Assembly: GCA_039034015.1 (NCBI GenBank)
Contig: JBCCBM010000002.1
Coordinates: forward strand, 372,001 to 436,000
Origin: Acuticoccus sp039034015
Lineage (GTDB): Bacteria > Pseudomonadota > Alphaproteobacteria > Rhizobiales > Amorphaceae
Direction: 5' to 3'
Length of the DNA stretch: 64,000 nt
Part shown: in pieces, positions 52,211 to 59,530 of the stretch
How positions within the stretch are numbered: position 1 is the stretch's first letter
How the letters are laid out: every line of letters starts with the position of its first letter
Made by a program: the position numbers and the translations under genes
Notes under the pieces: model-generated
Told to the model about the DNA's origin: nothing
Database searches by the model: none
Seen by the model: the letters and a program-made list of their open reading frames with translations, nothing else

Positions 52211-52258
52211 GTTCAGTCTCGCTGATCAATTTGATCAAATCAATTCGTTCGACTGAAC
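52211..52258. promoter_or_regulatory. nested palindromes in the LysR/DUF1127 divergent gap
   Basis: The outer inverted repeat is GTTCAGTC (52211-52218) with GACTGAAC (52251-52258), perfect over 8 bp. Inside is the perfect palindrome TGATCAATTTGATCA (52223-52237). The site lies between the two divergent start codons, the standard place for a LysR-type operator. The symmetry and low GC content stand out from the surroundings. Confidence 0.6.
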
Positions 52259-52302
52259 AGTCGTGTGCCTCCATCTTCGCTGTGCGTCAACGGAGAACGG
52301 CC

Positions 52303-52602
52303 ATGACACCCCTAGCCACCCATCCCACGGGCCCTGTTTCGGGGCTTCTTCGCGCGCTCACCGCGTTCCGCGCGGAGGTATCGCGGCGCAGAGCGCTCAC
52401 CCAACTGTTGCAGCTCAGCGATTGGCAGCTCAATGACATTGGCCTTTCGCGCGGCGCGGTGGAGCGGTCGCTGGAGGCGCCCATGTGGCGGCGCGCGCAG
52501 GTTTGGCTGCTTTCCGCCTGCCTCGGCCACGAACAGCGTCTCGGTACTCTGATACCTCATAACCAGATGGCTGAAAACACAGGGCATTTTGTGAGGTGTT
52601 GA
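52303..52602 (+). CDS. DUF1127 (YjiS-like) protein
   Basis: A 99-residue protein with the DUF1127 core RRRALTQLLQLSDWQLNDIGLSRGAVERSL, an Arg-rich short helix pair found in many alphaproteobacteria. Some small DUF1127 proteins affect RNA turnover and phosphate or carbon metabolism; the longer ones such as this are not characterised. The N- and C-terminal extensions are not conserved features I recognise. GGAGA lies 8-9 bases before the ATG. It is divergent from the LysR gene. Confidence 0.85.
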   Translation: MTPLATHPTGPVSGLLRALTAFRAEVSRRRALTQLLQLSDWQLNDIGLSRGAVERSLEAPMWRRAQVWLLSACLGHEQRLGTLIPHNQMAENTGHFVRC

Positions 52603-52654
52603 CGGCTGTGGGCGCGGTGTGCATATCCCCATCGTCGCGCGAAACACCGCGCCC
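52599..52654 (+). promoter_or_regulatory. rplM leader: candidate promoter and hairpin
   Basis: TTGACG (52599-52604) and CATATC (52622-52627) are spaced by 17 bp and could be the rplM-rpsI promoter. GGGCGCGGTGT (52610-52620) pairs perfectly with ACACCGCGCCC (52644-52654) across a 23-base loop. The hairpin directly follows the DUF1127 stop and precedes rplM by 23 bases. It could end the upstream transcript or, if transcribed as leader, act in ribosomal-protein autoregulation. Confidence 0.4.
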
Positions 52655-52677
52655 CCTTCACACACGGTTGATGGTCC

Positions 52678-53142
52678 ATGACAACGGTTTCCGCGAAGCC
52701 CGCGGACATTGAAAAACAGTGGGTGCTGATCGACGCCACCGATCTTGTGGTCGGCCGGCTCGCCTCGCAGATTGCGCTGCGCCTGCGCGGAAAGCACCTG
52801 CCGCTCTACACCCCCCATGTCGACTGCGGTGACAATGTCATTGTCATCAACGCCGACAAGGTGCGCTTCACCGGCCGGAAGGTCGAGCAGCAGACCTATT
52901 ACAAGCACACCGGCCACCCCGGCGGCATCAAAGAGCGCACCGCGAAGCAGATCCTAGAAGGTCGCTTTCCCGAGCGGGTGCTTGAGGCGGCCGTGCGGCG
53001 GATGATGCCCCGCGGCCCGCTGGGTCGCAAGCAGTTGAAAAATCTGCGGGTTTATTCGGGCGAAACGCATCCCCACGAGGCGCAACAGCCGGTCACCATC
53101 AACATCGGCGCGCAAAACAAAAAGAATGTGAGGGAGAAATGA
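52678..53142 (+). CDS. rplM: 50S ribosomal protein L13
   Basis: A 154-residue ribosomal protein. Signatures are KQWVLIDATDLVVGRLASQIA, LRGKHLPLYTPHVDCGD, the VVIN-like IVINADKVRFTGRK, YYKHTGHPGG and MMPRGPLGRKQLKNLRVY. It binds 23S rRNA early in 50S assembly. The length is as usual for alphaproteobacteria. Its stop overlaps the rpsI start by 4 bp, the standard L13-S9 operon. Confidence 0.98.
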   Translation: MTTVSAKPADIEKQWVLIDATDLVVGRLASQIALRLRGKHLPLYTPHVDCGDNVIVINADKVRFTGRKVEQQTYYKHTGHPGGIKERTAKQILEGRFPERVLEAAVRRMMPRGPLGRKQLKNLRVYSGETHPHEAQQPVTINIGAQNKKNVREK

Positions 53143-53648
53143 GCGACACCGTTCAAAGCCTTGAAGATCTTGGCGCTGCCATGGGCCAAGAGGGCGGCGA
53201 GGGCGAGGTCGTCACAGCGCCGGTCCACGTGCAAAAGCTTGACGCCCACGGCCGGGCCTACGCCACCGGCAAGCGCAAGGACGCGGTCGCCCGGGTCTGG
53301 GTGAAGCCCGGCACCGGCCGCATCACCGTTTCCGGCCCCAAGGGCAAGGAAAAGCCGGTCGAAGAGTATTTTGCGCGGCCCGTCCTGCAGATGGTGATCC
53401 GCCAGCCGCTCCTCATCACCCAGCGCGATGGCCAGTTCGACATTCGGTGCACCGTCTCCGGCGGCGGACTGTCGGGCCAAGCGGGCGCCGTGCGCCACGG
53501 CATTTCCAAGGCGCTCACCCACTATGAGCCCGAGCTGCGGAGCGTTCTGAAACGCGTCGGCTTCCTCACCCGTGACAGCCGCGTTGTGGAACGCAAAAAG
53601 TACGGCAAGCGCAAAGCCCGCCGTTCGTTCCAGTTTTCCAAACGCTAA
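53139..53648 (+). CDS. rpsI: 30S ribosomal protein S9
   Basis: A 169-residue S9. The first 40 or so residues are an acidic extension (MSDTVQSLEDLGAAMGQEG) common in alphaproteobacteria. The core then starts AYATGKRKDAVARVWVKPGTG, and the conserved C-terminal KARRSFQFSKR places the final Lys-Arg at the decoding-site tRNA contact. GQAGAVRHGISKAL is the rRNA-binding signature. It overlaps rplM by 4 bp. Confidence 0.98.
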   Translation: MSDTVQSLEDLGAAMGQEGGEGEVVTAPVHVQKLDAHGRAYATGKRKDAVARVWVKPGTGRITVSGPKGKEKPVEEYFARPVLQMVIRQPLLITQRDGQFDIRCTVSGGGLSGQAGAVRHGISKALTHYEPELRSVLKRVGFLTRDSRVVERKKYGKRKARRSFQFSKR

Positions 53649-53658
53649 GGCCAATACC

Positions 53659-54141
53659 ATGCAATACGATGGTTTCCGGCCGGGAGCGGCCGGGGCCATC
53701 GTCGCCCTCCACGGCCGCCACTATGCGGCCAACTGGGGGTTCGGCCCCGGGTTCGAAGGCAAGGTTGCCGAGGAACTCGGCGCCTTCTTGCGTCAACACG
53801 ACCCGGCGCGCGACCTCTTCCGTGCCGCCTACGACGGCGACACGCTGGTGGGCAGCCTCATCATCGACCACACCGTGACGGGCGAGGGCGGCGCACACCT
53901 GCGCTGGTTCATCGTCAGCGAAGCCGCGCGCGGAACAGGCGTTGGCCGCCAGCTGATGGCCGATGCCATGGCGTTTGTGGACGATCAGCGCACGCCCCTC
54001 ACGTGGCTCACCACATTTTCCGGGCTCACCGCGGCCCGCGCGCTTTATGAGCGCTTCGGCTTCACCCTCACGCGGGAAGACGCCATCGACCAATGGAATG
54101 GCGGCGTTCGCGAACAACGCTTTGAAAGGAGGCTCCCATGA
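53659..54141 (+). CDS. GNAT-family N-acetyltransferase
   Basis: A 160-residue acetyltransferase. The acetyl-CoA site is RWFIVSEAARGTGVGRQLM (motif A, with the pyrophosphate-binding loop RGTGVG), and late LYERFGFTLTRE is motif B. The acceptor substrate is unknown. It lies 10 bp after rpsI and overlaps argC by 4 bp (ATGA). This could mean a ribosomal-protein or arginine-pathway target, but position alone does not prove it. Confidence 0.85.
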   Translation: MQYDGFRPGAAGAIVALHGRHYAANWGFGPGFEGKVAEELGAFLRQHDPARDLFRAAYDGDTLVGSLIIDHTVTGEGGAHLRWFIVSEAARGTGVGRQLMADAMAFVDDQRTPLTWLTTFSGLTAARALYERFGFTLTREDAIDQWNGGVREQRFERRLP

Positions 54142-55166
54142 AAATCGGGATTCTTGGCGCATCGGGCTACACCGGGGCCGAAGCGGTCCGCCTCCTTTCG
54201 CGCCACCCGGAGGCAGAGATTGTCGCCCTGTCGGCCGACAGCAACGCCGGCAAACCCATGGCCGCCGTCTACCCGCAATTTTCCGAGCTTGCGCTCCCAA
54301 CGCTGCAAAAGATCGACGAGATCGATGTGGCCGCGCTCGATGTCCTCTTCTGCGCGCTCCCCCACGGCACGCCGCAGCCCACAATTGCGGCTGCGCTCAC
54401 CACAAAGCCGACGCTCAAAGTCATCGACATTTCCGCCGATTTCCGCCTCTCCGACACGGCCGAGTACGCAAAATGGTACGGCCACGAGCACCTTGCGCCG
54501 GACCTTCAGAAAGAGGCGGTCTATGGCCTCACCGAGATCCACCGCGAGGCAGTGCGCGGGGCGCGCCTCGTCGGCAACCCCGGCTGCCACACGACAACCG
54601 GGCTCTTGCCGCTCATCCCGCTGGTGGCGGCGGGCGCGGTGGATCCTGAGCGCATCATCGTCGACAACAAAACCGGCATGTCGGGCGCTGGCCGATCGGC
54701 CAAGGTGGGCATGCTCTTTTCAGAGGTGTCGGAAGGGTTCCACGCCTACGCCGTCGGCAGCCACCGCCACACGTCTGAATTTGACCAAGAGCTTTCGCGG
54801 GCGGCCGGCTACCGGGTGGCGGTCACCTTCACCCCCCACCTTGTGCCGATGAACCGCGGCATCTTGTCGACCATCTACGTGGAGGGCGATGCGGCGCGCA
54901 TCCACGCAATCTTGCGCGAGCGGTACGCGGATGAACACTTTGTGGCCGTCCTCCCCTTTGGCGAGGCGCCGCAAACCCGCCACGTGCGCGGCTCGAACTA
55001 TGTGCGCATCGGCGTTGCGGCCGACCGGCGCGAGGGCCGCACGGTGGTGATGAGCGCCATCGACAATCTGGTGAAGGGCGCGTCCGGCCAAGCCATCCAG
55101 AACATGAATGTGATGTGCGGCCTGCCGGAGCGAACCGGCATCGACGCGCTGGCGTTGTTTCCTTAA
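54138..55166 (+). CDS. argC: N-acetyl-gamma-glutamyl-phosphate reductase
   Basis: A 342-residue NADPH-dependent enzyme of arginine synthesis. The NADP loop is GILGASGYTGAEAVRLL. The active-site Cys is in LVGNPGCHTTTGLLPL, and DNKTGMSGAGR and EGFHAYAVGSHRHTSE follow with the catalytic His. The late GASGQAIQNMNVM is typical. It is translationally coupled to the GNAT gene upstream. The rplM-rpsI-argC neighbourhood is common in Rhizobiales. Confidence 0.97.
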   Translation: MKIGILGASGYTGAEAVRLLSRHPEAEIVALSADSNAGKPMAAVYPQFSELALPTLQKIDEIDVAALDVLFCALPHGTPQPTIAAALTTKPTLKVIDISADFRLSDTAEYAKWYGHEHLAPDLQKEAVYGLTEIHREAVRGARLVGNPGCHTTTGLLPLIPLVAAGAVDPERIIVDNKTGMSGAGRSAKVGMLFSEVSEGFHAYAVGSHRHTSEFDQELSRAAGYRVAVTFTPHLVPMNRGILSTIYVEGDAARIHAILRERYADEHFVAVLPFGEAPQTRHVRGSNYVRIGVAADRREGRTVVMSAIDNLVKGASGQAIQNMNVMCGLPERTGIDALALFP

Positions 55167-55205
55167 GCTCTTCAGGCGGGCGTCGCACGCTGAGAGGGGG
55201 CACGG

Positions 55206-55547
55206 ATGAGCGATCGCGCAACCAAGGTTCTGTGCTTTGCCTCGGGCCGCGGCTCTGAGTGGCAGGCCCACTGCCTCGACTTTGACATTGCCGTGGAGGG
55301 GGCATCGTTTGACGATGTCTCCAAGGTCCTCGAACAGGCGATTGCAACTTATGTCGCCGATGCACACGCGGAGGCCCCGGCGAACCAAGAACGGTTGCTG
55401 TCCCGCCGCGCGCCCATCATGGTGCGCGCCGGATGGATCGCGCGGTTTATTTACGCCGTTGTTCTATCGCGAACCAAAGACACCATGCTCCGCCACAGCT
55501 TTACTTTGCCGTGCCCCGCCTCAAGTGCACCTTCCGCGGATTCATAG
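55206..55547 (+). CDS. HicB-like antitoxin domain protein
   Basis: A 113-residue protein. EWQAHCLDFDIAVEGASFDDVSKVLEQAI (in two parts) resembles the partial RNase H fold of HicB: a strand, a CxDxxIxxxG turn and the helix that follows. The second half has a hydrophobic region (MVRAGWIARFIYAVVL) and lacks an obvious DNA-binding HTH or RHH tail, which is unlike classical HicB. GAGAGGGGG lies before the ATG. A HicA-like gene overlaps its 3' end, in the hicB-hicA order rather than the more common hicA-hicB. Confidence 0.6.
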   Translation: MSDRATKVLCFASGRGSEWQAHCLDFDIAVEGASFDDVSKVLEQAIATYVADAHAEAPANQERLLSRRAPIMVRAGWIARFIYAVVLSRTKDTMLRHSFTLPCPASSAPSADS

Positions 55548-55741
55548 CGATCATCGAGGCCAACGGTTTTGCCCTCCATCGCCATGATGGTGGCAGCCAC
55601 CGCCGCTACCGCGCTGAGCGGGACGGGAGCGTCCACTTTGTCGACGTGGCGGCGCATAATCTTGGCGATGAAATCAAATCCGGCACGTTGAACGCCATGA
55701 TCCGCCAAAGCGGCCTTCCGAAAAAGCTCTTTCGCAAGTAA
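55511..55741 (+). CDS. HicA-like toxin (YcfA family)
   Basis: A 76-residue protein from GTG 55511 with the YcfA/HicA pattern: TFRGFIAIIEANGFALHRHDGGSHRRYRAE contains the catalytic GSH, followed by GDEIKSGTLNAMIRQSGL, the C-terminal helix of the dsRBD-like fold. HicA toxins cleave mRNA. The frame is open back to ATG 55433, but that would overlap the partner gene by 115 bp and add residues outside the fold; GTG gives 37 bp overlap and normal size. Confidence 0.65.
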   Translation: MPRLKCTFRGFIAIIEANGFALHRHDGGSHRRYRAERDGSVHFVDVAAHNLGDEIKSGTLNAMIRQSGLPKKLFRK

Positions 55742-55808
55742 GCGCCTCTTGCTTCCGCGGCACAAAAATCTATGCATTCTCATAGACCGCTGTGCTGGGG
55801 AGAGGGCC

Positions 55809-57959
55809 ATGGCCGAACGCTCGTTTGCCAAAGAGGTGCAGCAGCTCAAAATCGGCGCGGGGGAAGAGTTCCGCGGCGAGGGCATCTTGGCCATCACCAA
55901 GGCGCTGCTCGAAAACGGGGTGGGCTACGTGGGCGGCTACCAAGGCGCGCCCATCAGCCACCTGATGGACGTTCTGGCCGACGCCAACGACATCATGGAA
56001 GAGCTTGGCGTTCACCTGGAGGCCTCCGCCAGCGAGGCGACGGCCGGCGCCACCCTTGCCGCCTCCGTCCATTATCCGATCCGCGGCGCGGTGGCGTGGA
56101 AGTCCACCGTCGGCACCAATGTGGCGTGCGATGCGCTGGCCAACCTTGCCTCAGGCGGGGTCACCGGCGGCGCGCTCATCATCGTGGGCGAGGATTATGG
56201 CGAGGGCTCCTCCATCATGCAGGAGCGCTCCCACGCTTTTGCCATGAAAAGCCAAATCTGGCTTCTCGACCCGCGGCCAAACCTGCCGGCCATCGTGAAG
56301 GCGGTGGGCGATGGCTTTGAACTCTCCGAAGCCACCAACACGCCCGTGATGCTGGAAGTGCGCATCCGCTCCTGCCACGTCCACGGCCGCTTCACCGCGC
56401 GCGACAACAAACGCCCGGCCATGACCGTCAAAGACGCGCTCGAAAACCCCAACCGCGACACCAACCGCATCGTGCTCCCGCCCGCCTCCTTCCTCCACGA
56501 GCACGAAAAGATCAAAGAGCGCTGGCCAAAGGCGGTCGAGTTCATCAAGTCACAAAAACTGAACGAGTTTTTCGGGCCCGAGGACGGCAAGATTGGGATC
56601 ATCTGCCAGGGCGGCATGTACAATGGCGTCGTGCGCGCGCTGCAGCGGCTCGGCCTTGCGGACCTTTATGGCGCCACAACCGTCCCAATTTATTGCCTCA
56701 ACGTCACCTACCCGCTCATCCGGGACGAGATTGTGGGCTTTGCGGCGGGGACGGACGCCGTCCTCGTGGTGGAGGAGGGGCAGCCGGAGCACATTGAGCA
56801 GGCCATTGGCGACATGCTTTATAAGGCCGGCGGCACCGCAACGCTGGAGGGCAAGGGCCTGTTGCCCATGGCGGGGGAGTACACGGGCCAGGTGATGCTG
56901 GATGGGATCACGGGGTTTTTGAAGACCCATGCCGCGCACCTGCTTCCCGATGCGGCCCGCGCGCCCAACGACCCGGCCGCCGACACCCCGCCCGACCTTG
57001 CCGGCAAAATCCCGATGCGCCCGCCAGGTTTTTGCACCGGCTGCCCCGAGCGCCCCATTTTCGCCGCGCTCAAGCTGGTGGAGAACGAGCGGGGCCCGCA
57101 CCATGTGGCGGCCGACATTGGCTGCCATCTGTTCTCAATCCTGCCGCCCTTCAACATTGGCGCCACCACCATGGGCTATGGCCTGGGGCCGGCCTCTGCC
57201 AGCGCGTTCAACGTGAAGGCGGACAAACGGCCCATTGCCGTGATGGGCGACGGCGGCTTTTGGCACAACGGGCTCACATCGGGCATCGGCAACGCCGTCT
57301 TCAACGAGCAGGACGGCGTCATCCTCATTGTGGACAACTATTATTCCGCCGCAACGGGCGGGCAGGACATCTTGTCCTCCAGGGCCGACAACAAGCGCCG
57401 CTCCACAAAACACCCCATCACCAAAGCGGTGGAGGGGATGGGCGTCACCTGGGTGCGTCAGGTGGACCGGACCTACGATGTCGGAAAAATGCGCGACACG
57501 TTTAACGAGGCGCTCACCACAGAGGCCAAGGGGCCGAAGGTGATTGTGGCGTCGTCAGAGTGCATGCTCAACAAGCAGCGGCGCGAAAAGCCGAAGATCG
57601 CGGCCAAGATGAAAGCGGGCGAGCGGGTCACCAAAACACGCTTTGGCGTCGACGAGGACGTGTGCACCGGCGACCATGCGTGCATTCGCCTGTCCGGCTG
57701 CCCCTCGCTCAGCGTCAAACACTTGGATGATCCGCTGCGGGATGATCCTGTCGCTTCCATCGACCACACGTGTGTGGGCTGCGGCAACTGCGGGGAGGTG
57801 GCGGACGCGGCCGTCCTTTGCCCGAGCTTCTATCAGGCCGATGTCACCCATCACCCGAGCGCATTTGAAAAGCGGCGGGCCGGCTGGCGCACCGCCATCA
57901 TCGGCTGGTTGCAGCGGCGGCGGGAGGCGGGGCGCCTCATCCTGGAGACCGCGCCGTGA
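55809..57959 (+). CDS. iorA: indolepyruvate ferredoxin oxidoreductase alpha subunit
   Basis: A 716-residue thiamine-diphosphate enzyme subunit. It has the pyruvate-ferredoxin-type domains: GYVGGYQGAPISHLMDVLADA at the start, and the ThDP-binding region MGDGGFWHNGLTSGIGNAVFN with DNYYSAATGGQD. The C-terminal ferredoxin-like part has CTGDHACIRLSGCP (with Asp at the usual second Cys) and CVGCGNCG. It oxidises arylpyruvates or branched-chain 2-oxoacids to acyl-CoA. The start at 55809 has GGGGAGAGG upstream. Confidence 0.93.
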   Translation: MAERSFAKEVQQLKIGAGEEFRGEGILAITKALLENGVGYVGGYQGAPISHLMDVLADANDIMEELGVHLEASASEATAGATLAASVHYPIRGAVAWKSTVGTNVACDALANLASGGVTGGALIIVGEDYGEGSSIMQERSHAFAMKSQIWLLDPRPNLPAIVKAVGDGFELSEATNTPVMLEVRIRSCHVHGRFTARDNKRPAMTVKDALENPNRDTNRIVLPPASFLHEHEKIKERWPKAVEFIKSQKLNEFFGPEDGKIGIICQGGMYNGVVRALQRLGLADLYGATTVPIYCLNVTYPLIRDEIVGFAAGTDAVLVVEEGQPEHIEQAIGDMLYKAGGTATLEGKGLLPMAGEYTGQVMLDGITGFLKTHAAHLLPDAARAPNDPAADTPPDLAGKIPMRPPGFCTGCPERPIFAALKLVENERGPHHVAADIGCHLFSILPPFNIGATTMGYGLGPASASAFNVKADKRPIAVMGDGGFWHNGLTSGIGNAVFNEQDGVILIVDNYYSAATGGQDILSSRADNKRRSTKHPITKAVEGMGVTWVRQVDRTYDVGKMRDTFNEALTTEAKGPKVIVASSECMLNKQRREKPKIAAKMKAGERVTKTRFGVDEDVCTGDHACIRLSGCPSLSVKHLDDPLRDDPVASIDHTCVGCGNCGEVADAAVLCPSFYQADVTHHPSAFEKRRAGWRTAIIGWLQRRREAGRLILETAP

Positions 57960-59524
57960 ACGTCGTCCCCCGCAACATCCACGACCAGTCGGCCGGGATC
58001 ATCAAACTTGCGATCCTGGCCGTGGGCGGGCAGGGCGGCGGCGTCCTCATGAATTGGATCGTGTCGCTGGCCGAGGCGAACGGGTTCCACGCCCAGGCGA
58101 CCTCCGTGCCGGGCGTTGCCCAGCGCACCGGCGCCACGATTTACTATGTGGAGATGCTGCCCGCGCGTGAGGCGGAGCCGATATTGTCGCTGATGCCGGC
58201 CGCGGGCGATGTGGACATTGTGCTCGCCTCCGAACTCATGGAGGCGGGGCGGGCGATCCAGCGCGGCTTCGTCACCAGCCGCACGACGCTCATTGCCTCC
58301 ACCCACCGCGCGCTCGCCGTGTCCGAAAAAATTGTGCCCGGTGACGGGGTCTTTGACAAAACGCCCGTTTTGGCGGCGGCGGAGGCAAGTGCGGCCCGCT
58401 TTTTGGCCGCTGACCTTGAGGCGCTTGCGGCACAGAACGGTTCGGTCATCTCCGCAAGCCTTTTTGGCGCGCTTGCCGGCGCAAATGTCCTGCCCTTCCC
58501 CCGCGCGGCCTTTGAGGCGACCATTGAGCGCTCCGGCAAAGGCGTCGCGGCGAGCCTCAAAGCGTTTGGCGCAGGCTTTGAGGCCGTTCGCGGGACGGCC
58601 GCCTCAGGCAGCGAGGCACTGCCCGTGCCGGTGGCTGGGCAATCGGCGGATGGGGCAAAGGTGAGCGCGCTTAAAGGGGCGCCGCGGCTGCGCGAAGCGT
58701 TCGACAGGCTCGCCGCAAGCTTTGCCGGCTGGCCGGATCCGGCCCGTGCGATGGCCCACCGCGGCCTCCAAAAGGTCGTCGATTTTCAAAACCTTGCCTA
58801 TGGGCGCGCCTATGTGGCGAGGCTGATTGATCTTGAGGCCCTTTCCCACGATGCGGCCTTTTTGGAGGCGGCGGCCAAGCACTTGGCGAACGCGATGGCC
58901 TATGATGACGTGATCCGCGTTGCCGATCGGAAGGTGCGCGCGGCGCGCACCGCCCGTGTGCGCGCCGAGGTGGGTGCGACGGAGGCACACACCCTCGCCG
59001 TCACCGAATATTTCCATCCCCGGGCGCAGGAGGTTTGCGGCCTTTTCCCCGCCCCCCTTGGCGCGTTTGTGGAGGCGCGGCCGCGGTTGTTGCGGGCTTT
59101 GGACCGGGTGGTGAACCGTGGGCGGCGCATTCGCACCGATCGCCTGCGCGGCTTTCTCCCGCTTTATGCCGTTGCCTCCCTCCGGCCCCTCCGCCGCACG
59201 ATGCTGCGCCACCGGCATGAAACGGCCCACATCACCGCCTGGCTGGGCACGGTCGCCCGGCTTGCGCCGGTGGACATTGCGCTCGCAACGGAGGTTTTGC
59301 GCTGCCGCAGGCTCATCAAAGGGTACAGCGACACCCACGTGCGCGGCCTTTCAAAGTTCGACAAGGTGTTGGGCGCGCTGCCGCTGCTGGAAGGCCGGGC
59401 CGATGGGGCCGACTGGCTGCGCCGCCTCAAAGAGGCCGCACTCCTGGATGAGCCGGGGACGGCGCTCGATGGGGCACTCAAGACCGTTGCCTCGCTGGAT
59501 GCCCCCGCCGCGCGCGCGGCGTGA
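57956..59524 (+). CDS. iorB: indolepyruvate ferredoxin oxidoreductase beta subunit
   Basis: A 522-residue partner of IorA, starting at GTG 57956 (GTGA overlap). The N-terminal 200 residues form the gamma-type POR domain (LAILAVGGQGGGVLMNWIVSLAEANGFHAQ in parts, SVPGVAQRTGATIYYVEM). The C-terminal 300 residues are a helical DUF6537-like region usual for the long proteobacterial IorB (FQNLAYGRAYVARL, GYSDTHVRGLSKFDKVL). Together they form the 2-oxoacid oxidoreductase. Confidence 0.92.
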   Translation: MNVVPRNIHDQSAGIIKLAILAVGGQGGGVLMNWIVSLAEANGFHAQATSVPGVAQRTGATIYYVEMLPAREAEPILSLMPAAGDVDIVLASELMEAGRAIQRGFVTSRTTLIASTHRALAVSEKIVPGDGVFDKTPVLAAAEASAARFLAADLEALAAQNGSVISASLFGALAGANVLPFPRAAFEATIERSGKGVAASLKAFGAGFEAVRGTAASGSEALPVPVAGQSADGAKVSALKGAPRLREAFDRLAASFAGWPDPARAMAHRGLQKVVDFQNLAYGRAYVARLIDLEALSHDAAFLEAAAKHLANAMAYDDVIRVADRKVRAARTARVRAEVGATEAHTLAVTEYFHPRAQEVCGLFPAPLGAFVEARPRLLRALDRVVNRGRRIRTDRLRGFLPLYAVASLRPLRRTMLRHRHETAHITAWLGTVARLAPVDIALATEVLRCRRLIKGYSDTHVRGLSKFDKVLGALPLLEGRADGADWLRRLKEAALLDEPGTALDGALKTVASLDAPAARAA

Positions 59525-59530
59525 TGGACG

